Below are positions 39,718-50,796 of a stretch of 64,000 nt of DNA, one piece after another. A program made the translations under genes and the position numbers. The notes below the pieces were generated by a model, which ran no database searches, was not told the DNA's origin, and saw only the letters and a list, made by a program, of their open reading frames with translations. The DNA comes from Chrysaora quinquecirrha (lineage: Eukaryota; Cnidaria; Scyphozoa; Semaeostomeae; Pelagiidae). The stretch spans positions 1-64,000 of the forward strand of contig JACTAT010000359.1 in NCBI GenBank assembly GCA_014526335.1. Direction: 5' to 3'. The first letter of the stretch is position 1; each line of letters begins with the position of its first letter.

Positions 39718-40797
39718 ATGCCCTCGTACTTCTTCTACTCTGATTTGCCAAATAATCTTAACAAAAATACACTTTTGTTGGCACAAATGCAGTTATAAAT
39801 TATTTAACCTTCATATATTCTTAAATCTTAATGAATATTTATTTTTTTCTGTTACTTGTCCTTTATGGACTTTTGTGTTTTTTGTTTGAAGGCCATGACG
39901 TAGACATGCTGTTAGCTTCTCTTGTAGTAATACTGTATGTATGGTAACTTTTTATAATGGAATGTATAAAATCAAGGATATTAGGACGTAGAAGAAAGTC
40001 AGGCACAACGGCACGAGAAGTTTGTGGACACGAGAGGATGGGTTAAGGTTAGGCAACCGGGGACGAAGGCACGTATGGTATGAGATATAACACATTCGAA
40101 CACTTTCATAAAGACATTCTTGCGCAGTTTTTGACAGAAAAAATCAAAATGCGCTTTCAGGCCACTTAAGAACAGCTAATGAAACCTCAGACTTTCAAAT
40201 TACTGTTAAAAATATGCACAGTATTGATGCGGCCGTTATGGTGGATAAAAGACTAAACTTGAAAAGATACAAGTTGTATATACAAAGAGATTTTGTTAAA
40301 ATACATTCGGATTTTGACCTTGCCAATCCAAGGAAAAAGAACTTTCGGGGTTCTTTCCAAATTTCCAACTTTGTTTTTCTAACAATCTTCCTGATGGATT
40401 CTAGACGTGATTTTTTAAGCTCATAGTCAAGTCAAGTAACAGTGTCAGGGTTTGGTTTTGCGGCTTTTATAATGATTTATTAATCCTTTTTTATTCCATT
40501 GAGAGATTTTTATGAATTAGAACGAAACAACAGTTTAAGGAAAGGGCTTGCCTTGCCAGTATCAGTTTTTACGTCACACTACCCAGTTGTGAATCTCTAG
40601 AGTAACCTCTCCCTTTCAGAAGGACAAAATAATCATTAGCCGTTCGTCTTATGACTCAAGTCATTTCCTTTGGAATGAAATAAAATAAGTTAAAATCACC
40701 ATGCAAGTCAGTCAATCAAGAGAAATCTTTGAGATAAAAATTCACATCACTTCGCAACATTTCTCTTGCAGTCCTTCGATTTTAATGAGGAATAAAA

Positions 40798-40927
40798 ATG
40801 TGGCGTTTAAAATCGAATGTTTCGACATTTTTACGCATCTTTGTCTCCTTGTCTTTATTATGTTGTATCTATGGTATGATGTGTGAAATTAGGCATCCAC
40901 AAACTGCAGTTTGTCAAGCAACATATG
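40798..40927 (+). CDS. timp-like: TIMP-like copy 2, exon 1
   Basis: Signal peptide and mature N-terminus. It differs from copy 1 at Pro19Ser, Asn25Tyr and Lys32Arg plus three synonymous changes. Confidence 0.87.
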
Positions 40928-43900
40928 GTAAGTTTCTTTTCAAAATCCTGTTTCATCATTTTGTTTTTGTTTTGTCTGGTGAGTTTGAATATTCTATTTA
41001 ATCTAACGTTTTATTAACTTTTTTCTTGTTCACACTCTACACATAACGCATAATACATGATTTCAAAGTTCTGTGTAAGAATATCTCATAATCCTATGTA
41101 AGAATATCTCAAAATTTTTCTCCCAATCACGGTAAGAAATTAGTTTTCACGGTTCTGCTGGGACAATTGGAAAGCAGTTGTTTGTTTTAGTTAACTGAAT
41201 TGCAACCCAGGGTAAATATATTCAAAATGAAAAATGAAATGAAAGAAGTTGTTAATCGGTTTTTGTACGAGATGGAAGGGTGAAAAAACATTCTCTTGTT
41301 AATCCAGTCAACCCCTCAATTCGAGCTCGCAAGGGACCTGTAAATTTAGGGATAATGAAAAGTCAGAGATAGAGAAAAACCTACCAATAGGATAGAGAAA
41401 ACGATCAATAATACGAGGCAAGTGACAAAAGACTTTAAGAGCGCCTTTCTTTTTACGAAAAGATGCAATTTCTTTGTTTTGATGCAAAAAACAGTATGTA
41501 CGTCAGTCTTTGCTTCTAACCTTCGAGTCGAGATCGTGTTTTATGCAACCAAAACGTATCAGCGGCTTGTCATTCCTTTTTCTAGTTTTCGAATGATTCC
41601 CCTATTTCAAGCAATGTTTGGTTAGTGAGTTTTCTTTTCACTGAAATTTATTCAGCTTGCTTCTTTCAAGTTTATCCTCGTCCCGTCATTTTACAAGAAA
41701 TGCGATAAAAGTTCAGCATGAAGAGAGGAACATGGACAGGAGACCGAAATTTTTTTTAATAGAGAAAAGTTGGAGATAGATTAGTACAAGTCACAGGAGA
41801 TGTCCAGGAGACCGAGACTTTAGTTCGAGTTAGAGCGTAGGTGAGATACATATAACAGGGATATTTCTTATCCTGTTATCTCTGAGTCTGAGCTGAGTAG
41901 TCGAGAGATTCGTAAAAAGTAACGCACTCGTGTTGAGGTTAAGAACTGACTGATTCTAATAATTACATCACAGACTTATTTATACTGAAAGGAAGTTAAT
42001 AATTAGCATAGATTAACATAATTATGATAGTAGTTTCCAGTCCTATTACACACAGAGAGTTGAGTGTTTTCACACTGAAGCATTCTTTTGACAAGACTGC
42101 CAACCCTATCTGAATCTGGAGAGTGTCTTAAAATAGCCCCCACAAAAAATATTCAAATCAAAAGAAATGATAAATAAAGGGTAATTACCTATGTATTGCT
42201 AGAGTTATGTGTGACTTATGAGAAAAGTATCAGTGATGGAAACTAAAACTGTAGCTCGGAATGTGAATGCTAGAAAAAGTCTGATCCATGTTAAAGGATC
42301 TACAGTGGTTTGAGCTAGCCACTTAATGATTCAAAAGTTTTTACAAGATTTCGTTTTCGTCATCAATTCAAACTCTACCAGTTTTAAAAACTTTTATTTG
42401 GCAAGTAAAAGCATATAATCGTCAAACCGCTTGTACATACTGTAAACAAATCTATTCTTCAAGATACCTTAACTAGATCGCTAAAAAAAGGCAATAGCTA
42501 TACCAGTATATAAGAAAAAAGACCCCTTTAGTAAGGAGAACAACACCCCAATTAGTTTACTTAACGTTTTCTAAGGTTTTCAGGATTTATGAAAAAGGCT
42601 ATTGAGCTCCAACTCTCCCCATTTTTTTTGAGAAAAAAATTCTCAAGATATTTATGTGCGTATAGGTTACACTTCTCCTCGCAACATGCTCTATTTAAAC
42701 TTATAGAAGACCTGGTGTGGACTAGAAAATAATAAACAAATTGGTGCTGTGTTAATGGATTTATCCAAGGCCTTTTAATATGTACCAAAGAATCTTCTTC
42801 TTGCTAAATTACGCGCCTATGGCGTGGAACAGAACTCTGTATCACTAATAAAAGCTATCTTTCTGAAAGAAAACAAAGAGTTAAAATAAAAGGACGCTAC
42901 AGTGAGTGGGCAATCTAGAACTACGTGTACCACAAGGCTCTATCTCTATCTTAGGACCTCTTCTTTTTATTGTATTCATAAATGCTATTTTCTTATAATT
43001 GAAATGAGGGATCTCTTTTAATGAAACCCGGGGGGGGGGGTAACTACCATATGTATGGGTACGGGATGTGCCATTTTTTTAGGTACCTTTCTAGGGGTGG
43101 AAAATAAATTTTGGGGTATCAAATTTGCTAAAATTACAAACTTGGGGTATCATTTTTGCTAAGATGATCAGTTTTGATAAAGTCACAATAACTGTCAAAT
43201 AAATTTCAGCTGCATAACTCTAAAAACAGACTTTTGAGTATTTCTATGTACTATATTCATATTTCTTTGTGTACTTTGGGGTATACTTCTTAGAATTTTC
43301 ATAAATTTTGGGGTCAACTTTTTATTACGAAAATGGCACACCCCCGTCACTGATCTATTGAAGTTACCCCGGGGTAATGAAATGACCGCTAATCCCTCTA
43401 AATTTCAAGCTATTGCTATTGGAAATAAAGATGAACAATTTGAACACTTTGAAATTCAAAACAGTTTTGAAATAAAGATAGATAAAATTGTTACTTTACT
43501 CGGAGTTGATATAGGTAATCACTTGTAATTTGAAAGCCATGTTGATAAAATCTGTAAAAAGACTGCTAAACAGTTAAATTCTCTGAAACGACTGGCAAAA
43601 TACATGCGTGAAAGAGAAAAAAAATTATCAATTCATTCATGCAATGTTATTTCAACTACTGCCCGTTGATATGGATGCTATGCAGTAAGGGTAGTTTGGA
43701 CAAAATGGAGAAAATAAATGAAAGAACATTACGACTGGTTTCTCTGATTATGCATCGTCATATGAGATGTTGCTTGCTAAATCAAATGAGACAACCATTT
43801 CCATGTTCAAACAATATTATTTTTTAGAAAAGCATGTAAACTATGTTCCGGATAACAAATCCATTACAAATTTCGAAGATTAAAACAGCTAATTATGGCA

Positions 43901-44806
43901 TTAAATCTTTAAGTTTTCAAGGACCCAAAATCTGGAACTCTCTTCCAGCTGAAATCAATTCAGCCCGTAATAACAAAGAGTCCAAAAGATTGATAAAACA
44001 TGGTTCTTAAATAAAAAATGCACGTGTTCCTTCTGCAATAAATGATTCTTTGATGCAATCTGTGGAGTTGCTTCATGTTAGTATGAATTGGAGTTTATCA
44101 TCTAAATTTCATCCCACGTCCAATTGTAGTTTGTCTGCTATTATTTTATTAATAGTATTATACTAACGTAAAAAATGTACAATTATAATTCGCTGTCTGC
44201 CTTAATTTTGAAATTGCAACTCTAATTTTTTATTCTCTCGTAGTGGTTAAGGCTAAAATTATCAAAGTCAACTGGAAAGAAAGAAAAGCTGAGAAAGTTG
44301 CAAATAAAAACAATTCTGTCGAGGAAATTTCAGAACAAGCCAATCCATTCAAGTCAAACATTTTACAAGCGAAACTAATCAGACTTTATAAGGGATATCG
44401 TGCAGTGAATGCATCAAAAGGAGATATGATTTACATCAAGTACCCTCCATATCACCTCCCAATTAAAGAAGGCCAGGTTTACTTACTGACAGGATGGAGT
44501 ATGGGCACCAATCTACAAATCAGCATTTGTGATTGGTTTTCGCGTTGGGAAGATCTGACGATATCTCAGAAATTTGGTATTAAGAGATATTACTACTGGA
44601 TGTTCTGCGCATGTCGTATAAGGACATGCTATGGTGAAAATTGCGTTTTTGCAAAAACAAATGAACGAGAGTGTTTGATCAGTCCTGATACAGAGGAGTG
44701 CAATACAAGAAAAAACATTTGCATGGTTAACAGAGGTCGATGTGATTGGAATTCACCAAAAGGAAAAACAGTTTGTAATCAAAAAACAAACTCATTTGTG
44801 CCATAA
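40798..44806 (+). CDS. timp-like: TIMP-like metalloproteinase inhibitor, copy 2 (intact)
   Basis: Exons 40798-40927 and 44244-44806 (phase 1, GT-AG) give 230 residues. Signal peptide about 1-27; netrin-like domain with CEIRHPQTAVC at 29-39 and ISICDW (Cys139); C-terminal domain with cysteines at 165, 167, 172, 177, 187, 196, 203, 210 and 221. Length and order fit secreted TIMPs, which inhibit MMP/ADAM-type metalloproteinases in the extracellular matrix. Odd: the spacing from Cys29 to HPQ equals that from the canonical third residue (Cys3), so the Zn-binding Cys1 appears replaced by Met. Its usual partner in the middle of domain 1 (Cys70 of vertebrate TIMPs) is also absent. Two additional cysteines in domain 2 could pair. 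A sequon lies at Asn99. It could instead be a non-inhibitory netrin-domain protein. Confidence 0.85.
42700..44048 (+). mobile_element. LINE relic in TIMP intron, copy 2
   Basis: Counterpart of 30755-32111 with the same stops, PQGS-ILGPLLF block and NYCPLIWML block. It carries a further one-base loss near 43740 and another near 44000. Confidence 0.82.
43027..43374. mobile_element. hAT-like MITE nested in LINE relic, copy 2
   Basis: Same insertion as 31095-31439, with TAATGAAA at 43019-43026 and 43375-43382. Confidence 0.85.
44244..44806 (+). CDS. timp-like: TIMP-like copy 2, exon 2
   Basis: Netrin-like domain and full Cys-rich C-terminal domain, ending at TAA. The extra A relative to copy 1 keeps the NICMVNRGRCDW segment in frame, as expected of a TIMP domain 2. 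Confidence 0.88.
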
Positions 44807-44977
44807 TTTAAATCTCTGTACAAATTTCTCTGTACACTTTTTTGTAAAAGGAACATCTTTAGGAACTCTAGTCTGGAAATTTCCAAGCAAACTAAGAAAT
44901 AAAAGGAGCTATCGAAGCTATAATGTAAATTCTTAACATGGTTTATACAGCAAACTTACATATATAGCAACATTATA

Positions 44978-45316
44978 CTCTAAAGTGCCTAATTTCCGTC
45001 CAATGCTTATTTATTTTTCAAAAAATTTCCAATCTCTCGCTCCAAGAAGAACTGCCAGCTTATTGACATTTGCATTAACATAGGTGTCGATAGTTTTTAC
45101 TTATTTTACTGTGATTTTCTGGGTAAGAAATTTCACTTGCATGCTGTATTTGTTTGTTAGATCTATGGGCTGTATGGGGCCCTTACGCACTACATAGCTA
45201 TCAGCAGTTTGCTAGCAAAGTTTGTCAAACAAATCCCCAACCCTCGATTTATTTTGGCCTTCTGCCAATTGCTAAGATTCTGAATCCTGGACTCCCAGCG
45301 ATTCGGCACCTTTGGA
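44978..45316. mobile_element. TA-flanked MITE (CTCTTAGGTGCC family), intact
   Basis: It begins after TA with CTCTAAAGTGCC and ends GGCACCTTTGGA before TA (45317-45318). The duplicated block ends at about 45203, inside this element. Confidence 0.75.
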
Positions 45317-45318
45317 TA

Positions 45319-45884
45319 CTTTCCCAAAATTCTTTGCCTATTCATATTCAAAGTAAGAGAGTCTAAATGGATTTGCTGTAAATATTATTATTGAAGCATA
45401 TATTTCAAGACAAGAAACAGTATAAGGAGCTTTCAACCTTATAACTTGAAGCAATCAAGGAGCTCCAACCTGTCAGAGTGAAGCTTCCTTTAAGAAAAAA
45501 ATCGTTTGTTAGGTTGCTAAACGATTGGCATTAACATTTAAGAGTTCATTTAAGAGTACAAGTTTTTCCAGTCAACATTATTTAATGTCTGTCAATCTTA
45601 GTCTATTGAGTTAAATGGCAATTGTATTTTATACAGTAGTCAATTTTTGTATATATCTTTCCTTTTCTATAGCTTTGTATAAAATAAAGACGAATCGAAA
45701 GAGGTTTTTTCCATGATATACCGCCAAACGTGGGCTACTAGCTGCCGTAAAAACTCTATAAAACCCCTTCTCATTTTAGGTTCTCCTCTGGGCTAGCAAG
45801 CCACTCTTTAAAAGTGAAAATTTTAAATAAGGCCCATCTACCATGTCATGTCCCTTATTCTGGTCGCTCGATACGTATACTTGG
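45319..45884. other. intergenic, no recognised feature
   Basis: AT-rich spacer right of the duplicated block. No exon, tRNA or element ends recognised. Confidence 0.5.
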
Positions 45885-45885
45885 T

Positions 45886-46087
45886 ATGTTTTGGAAAATA
45901 ATATCTTTAAGTTTGATGGGAAGATTTATACGCATAAGTTAGAAACGGAGATTGGTACTTAGTTTGACCCAGCGTATGCTAATTTGTTTTTGGCTGATTT
46001 TCAACGAAAGTGGTTGGATAAACGTATGGTTTGGTTCAGGTATATTGATGATGTGTTTTTGATCTGGACGTCATCGAGTTATAAAGT
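45886..46087 (+). mobile_element. Penelope-like element RT fragment
   Basis: One frame reads VLENNIFKFDGKIYTHKLE, then a stop, then DPAYANLFLADF and VWFRYIDDVFLIWTSS. The FDGK-Y...Q/KLE-IGT...PAYANLF...RYIDDVFLIW order is that of Penelope-like reverse transcriptases, including the catalytic YIDD. A TAG after 'EIGT' and the lack of flanking ORF show that it is a relic. Confidence 0.82.
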
Positions 46088-47045
46088 TTGCGTCTGAGAG
46101 CTCTAGAGACGAGGTTAAGTTTCGTGTTTATTCCAAGGGAACCGAATCTTTTCTCAAACCCCCATAGAAACACGGCAGATACCAACACAAGCAGCATTGC
46201 AGCATCCTAGTTGTTCCGCGAGCTACCCATAGGTTTACCTCTGATTCAGATTTGCAAAGGTCTTGGACAGAGCTCCCCGGGGGTTTTTAGGACGACTGAT
46301 TCTGCTGGTCCAAACCTCTCTGAGATCTCTCATTGTGTTTGCTCGCTAGTTTTCCTGCGTTATTTACTAAGCCTTAGTGTGTTTCTTACTGAATATTTCC
46401 CATTTGGGAACTTGCTGGGACTATTTAAGCGGCAACTTTCTTAGGAATCATTAGGAGATATCAGCAATATTAGTTGCTGCCAGACATCTGGAAAGGAAAG
46501 ACATTGTGCTAGTAAGCTTTGCTCCTTTTATTTATTCTTGTTAGATTTATGGCTTAGTAAATTATGTCAGATTAATCTTTTAATGTACCCTACAGATTTA
46601 GATATAGTGTTTTCGTTACTATGTTACTTGAAGGTTTCTTAGACGGGTCTTTTTTCCATTTTCCCTTTGCTTATTTCATAACTTTGTTTTGTCTGTTTAC
46701 TTGTATCTAATACCGTATTTAATGTTCGAAATATTTTCTGTAATTTAGCACTTGGAATCATGAATATTTATTAGTCAGCCGAGTCATTTATTTCTGGCCC
46801 CTTCTGGCAGCAACAGAAGGGCATTTAATGAAAATGAGACCATAGATAATGACATAGAACACCAAGGGGCGGAAGGGGTTAACTTCAGTTTCAAGTAATT
46901 GGTTAGGCTGATCAGTTAGAATGAGACCAGTGAGAGAAGGTGTTCGAAATGATCTAGAAATAATTAAGAATCAGGGAGTAAAAAGTTTCAAGTTGTTGGT
47001 ACTATGAGGATAAAGCGACTATGGTTGATGATGATGATTTGTTTA
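46088..47045. other. intergenic, no recognised gene
   Basis: The left part may be further Penelope debris, since the frame continues briefly. The rest shows no coding similarity that I recognise. Confidence 0.4.
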
Positions 47046-47125
47046 GGTGCTGTGGCATGGTGTTATCAAGCAGACTCGTGGTGTCAGGACGTCAGTGTGG
47101 TCAGGGCTCGAATCCAGTCATTTTG
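47046..47125 (+). mobile_element. tRNA-derived SINE head, copy 2
   Basis: GGTGCTGTGGCATGGTG, then 'ctcgtggtgtcag', then the B-box-like GGGCTCGAATCC at 47104-47115. It matches the head of the SINE at 12640-12825. The body and tail are not clear. Confidence 0.65.
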
Positions 47126-47382
47126 GTAGCCGGTAAAACCAATGTTTTCAAATAGTAACCCAATTGGAAAAAAATCGTGCTGATTGAGGACGAAGTGATC
47201 ATATCCGATGATGCTGTATTATTGCTGAATGTCTGAACTTAAATTTTGTAAATATTATGGATTCTCTAGGGCTAAACCCTATGTTCAAACAAGTATCTTA
47301 CTATGTAGACTTATACATGAGAAAGTAGCAGTCGCTCTAGCAAAGTACAGTAACCATCCAAGTATTATCAATATCAAGCAAA

Positions 47383-48005
47383 ACGGATAATCGATTAAAA
47401 ATCGAGTTCGCCTCTGAACTTCACCAAACTTCACAAATAGGTTATTTTCATCGAGTTCTAGATGTTATTAAGGTTTTGGGAGAGATTTTTCACTTTTTAA
47501 AATTTTTTCCCATACTGAAGCCTTATAAGTTGGAAAAAAATCGACGGATAATCGATTAAAAATCGAGTTTCCGTCAGAACTTCTCCAAATCTTCTAGACA
47601 GATGAATTCTATCAAAATCTAGGTGTTTTTAAGCATTAGAAGCTGTTATGGGTGCAAACGCGAATGTCTTAGACGATTTTCGAAATCCTCCCGTACTGAA
47701 GCCTTATAATTTTGAAAAATAATTTGACGGATAATCGATTAAAAATCGAGTTCGCCTCTGAACTTCACCAAACTTCACAAATAGGTTATTTTCATCGACT
47801 TCTAGATGTTTTTAATGTTTTGGGAGAGATTTTTCACTTTTTAAAATTTTCTCCCATACTGAAGCCTCATAAGTTGGAAAAAAATCGACGGATAATCGAT
47901 TAAAAAATCGAGTTTCCGTCAGAACTTCTCCAAATCTTCTAGACAGATGTATTCTATCGAAATCTAGGTGTTTTTAAACATTAGAAGCTGTTATGGGTGC
48001 AAACG
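47383..48005 (+). repeat. 345-bp repeat array, left arm
   Basis: About 1.8 units. Each unit is two related sub-repeats starting ACGGATAATCGATT, one continuing GAGTTCGCCTCTGAAC (about 160 bp) and one GAGTTTCCGTCAGAAC (about 187 bp), at 47383, 47543, 47730 and 47886. Confidence 0.9.
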
Positions 48006-48154
48006 CGAATGCTCCCCCCAAAATTGTGGAAAAATCTGAAGCTAGAATCGCTCCAACGGCCCTTTCGGAGCTCAACATAGGGGCCCTATGGGCATGTTCG
48101 AAGAACGACTCTGGTTGAATATAGCTTTTTCGGTCGAATGATTAAAGATGTTAA

Positions 48155-48262
48155 TCGGCAGCACAACGATGACGATAATGATTATGATGATAATGGTGGT
48201 GGTTATGATGATGATGTTGATGAACACGATGATCAGGACAATGAATACGATGGTATACACAA
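48155..48262. repeat. GAT-rich microsatellite
   Basis: Imperfect (GAT)n/(GAC)n, which creates spurious Asp-rich and His-rich ORFs on opposite strands. Confidence 0.85.
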
Positions 48263-48439
48263 ATATGTGATAGGGATGATCTACAAAAGGTGGAATATGG
48301 AAAGTACGAGTCTTTGGGCGGTGATACGTGTAACAACTATTTTGCATTACATTTTGAATCTTTTCATATTTTGTGAATTCGCAGTGCAGTACGGCAAATT
48401 TATATTAGCGCTAATAAAACCGGTGGCATGCATTTGATC

Positions 48440-48690
48440 TCGTCTCCAGGAGGGGGGGACTTCATTGTTCAAAAAAGTAGACTTGCCTTGCCACCCTTTT
48501 TCTCCATTCATATTTGCCCATAAATTATATTACTCCTGGAACCCGTGTATAGGAAAAAATAGGAACATTTTTGCCCATTTGTACCAATATCTCAAATTTT
48601 TGTAAGCTTCGACCCATTTTAACACCTGAGGCAACTCCAAATGCGGCGAAAATCCTGTGAGATTAAAACCAACACGCATTTACCCGAACA
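48440..48690. mobile_element. half copy of the CCCGTGGGGTACTT MITE
   Basis: Matches the left 200 bp of 16530-16955 ('cttcattgttcaaaa', 'tgtaccaatatctcaaatttt', 'cacctgaggcaa'). The right terminus is missing. Confidence 0.6.
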
Positions 48691-48836
48691 GGAAGCCAGC
48701 GCTAAAGTTTTGGGTCATCAGGGCTTTGGGGGCGGAGAGAGATTTAAAGCGACCACACCACAGAGAGATTTAAAGCGACCACGCCTTTCCCTTGGCAGTT
48801 AATAGGGGGGACGACCATTTATAGATTTCCGTTGGG

Positions 48837-50448
48837 CAGGGCCGTCCCAACAAAAGTTTTTCAAGGGGGGTGTGACCGTCTCGATTTGCCGACTAGGGTC
48901 AAATTGAAAACACCCTTTTGGGCGTCATCAAATGGGCTTTGGAGGGTACTTTGATGGGCGCGAGTAAAACGGGCATGGTTAGAACATGCGCCGAATGTGC
49001 ACGCTATTAGGGGGGGGGCCGGGACATGCTCCCCTGAAAATTTTGGAAAAATCTGAAGCTAGAATCGCTCTAACGGCCCTTTGGGAACTCAAAAATGCAA
49101 TTTTCTTGAAACTCTATCGTGGACTTTTAACGGAATTTTTATGGCCTTTGAGTTGCTCAAAACTTCAAAATTATAGTTAAAAGCCAAAACATCTTTGAAC
49201 ATCTGAATTCTGAACGAATCCAAAAGATTGACAAATATTATTGCTTGCTATAGAGTCTAATCAGGGCATCTTTTAAGGATTTGCGACTGGTGGGGCATAA
49301 TTCCAAGGGGCCCGTGTCCTATGAATATGTGGCTGCATGGAACGTGCACAAACCACTTGACACATCCTTTCTACTGACAGCGCCTGTGTCGTCTCAAGGA
49401 ATACCTGTCTTCTAGTAGTTGTAAACCAATGGCGCAATGTTGTACGTAGCTGCACCAGATACCTACAATGCACCATTCTAGGGGGTCCAGGGGCATGCTC
49501 CCCAGGAAAATTTTTGATATCCATACCTCTACATCGGCTTAGAATGCTTTTTTTGCATGCAAACAACCAACGATAATATTGTATCTTACAGCTGACACAA
49601 CTCTGTCCTTAAAATTGTGAGATGAGGTCTTGGCCACTTTGCCACAGCAGCTTAATTGCAATGTTGTATAGTGGACGGCCGAATCACCGAGGAGCAATTA
49701 TTCTAGAACGTAGAAGGCTCCTTGAAGATGCTTCAGCAAATTTTTTGGAATTTAAGCCTCTAGAATGGCTTAAATTGGCCATTTTCAAATGAATCATCCA
49801 TGAGGGATAATGTGGTAGGGAAGGGAGATTAAAAAACTTGGTTCTTTGGTAATGAGACCTTTTAACTAAAATACAGTGTACATAAGTTATTCCTTCTACC
49901 AAAAAGAATATTGTTTCGCAAAAACCAAACAGGGCCCCATCACTGGTGGGGCAAAACCAGGTTTTCACAGACGAGTACTGGGGCAGTCAGAGGGGCCTGG
50001 TGGGGCAATTGCCCCACCACTCAGTACGTTAAAAGATGCCCCGAGTCTAATTGATACTCCGTTGCAGTATATGCAGTGAGTAGATCTATAGATCTATAGA
50101 TTTGTTGCTCTGGGGCATCGTGGCCGGTGAAACATCAAAAATGGAATAAATATGGCATATTCTGGAAAATTTTAATTGTATAACTTCAATCTGTAGCATC
50201 GAAATCAATTATTGTAAACTTCGTTTGGTCAGTGATCCCTAGTGAAGCAAAGCAAAGACGCCTCATGCTTTTGCAGTGGTTCTGCTTCATTTCCCATTGT
50301 TTACCTTAGTCTTTAGTCTGTATGATTCATAAATGCATAAAAGAATGATTTTGCTGACGACTGAAACTACCGATTTGCCGACTAGTTCTTTTTACAAGGG
50401 GGGGGGGGGTGTCGCACCCCCAACACCCCCGATGTAGGGACGGCCCTG
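48837..50448. mobile_element. hAT-like non-autonomous transposon with target duplication
   Basis: Terminal inverted repeats CAGGGCCGTCCCAACA and TGTAGGGACGGCCCTG match at 15 of 16 positions. The flanking 8-mers ccgttggg and ccattagg agree at 6 of 8, fitting an old hAT-type target duplication. G-runs lie next to both ends. 1612 bp; no transposase frame recognised. Its middle (49260-49810) resembles 52910-53640, and its 'gctagaatcgctct' segment is shared with 27630-28354. Confidence 0.78.
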
Positions 50449-50796
50449 CCATTAGGCGAAATGACTCGAAAACCATGACATTTTTTTGCATGACACTCTA
50501 AGATGGCAGTTGATTCTTACAACACACAATAAAGACACCGGGCTCGGGCTGCAAATACCAATAAAAATTTGCTCAGTCCCCAGTCGTAGAATAAAGAAGT
50601 AGAATTATTTGGCCTAAACATTCCTATGTACCCATTCTGTATTTTTATGGGGAATCAGGGAAGCCGCAATTCGTAGCTTGTGGTTTGGAGGCATGGACAG
50701 GGACTTTTTGGCAGTATTCTAGCAAATTGGGCAACTGGAATTTTAAAGAAGTTTTGGACTCTTTGGTGGTGGGTGGTCATTTTAAGACTTGGGAAC

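Larger units (their letters stand above)
37977..45203. repeat. duplicated block, right copy (TIMP half)
   Basis: Counterpart of 27130-33265. About 1.07 kb longer, because it has 38486-38982 and 39718-40284, which flank the hAT-like element on either side and are missing from the left copy. Confidence 0.93.

Noticed and set aside
49273..49566. 97-codon minus-strand ORF in the hAT-like element
   Set aside because: The related sequence at 52910-53130 does not preserve the frame or the protein, so it is probably non-coding.
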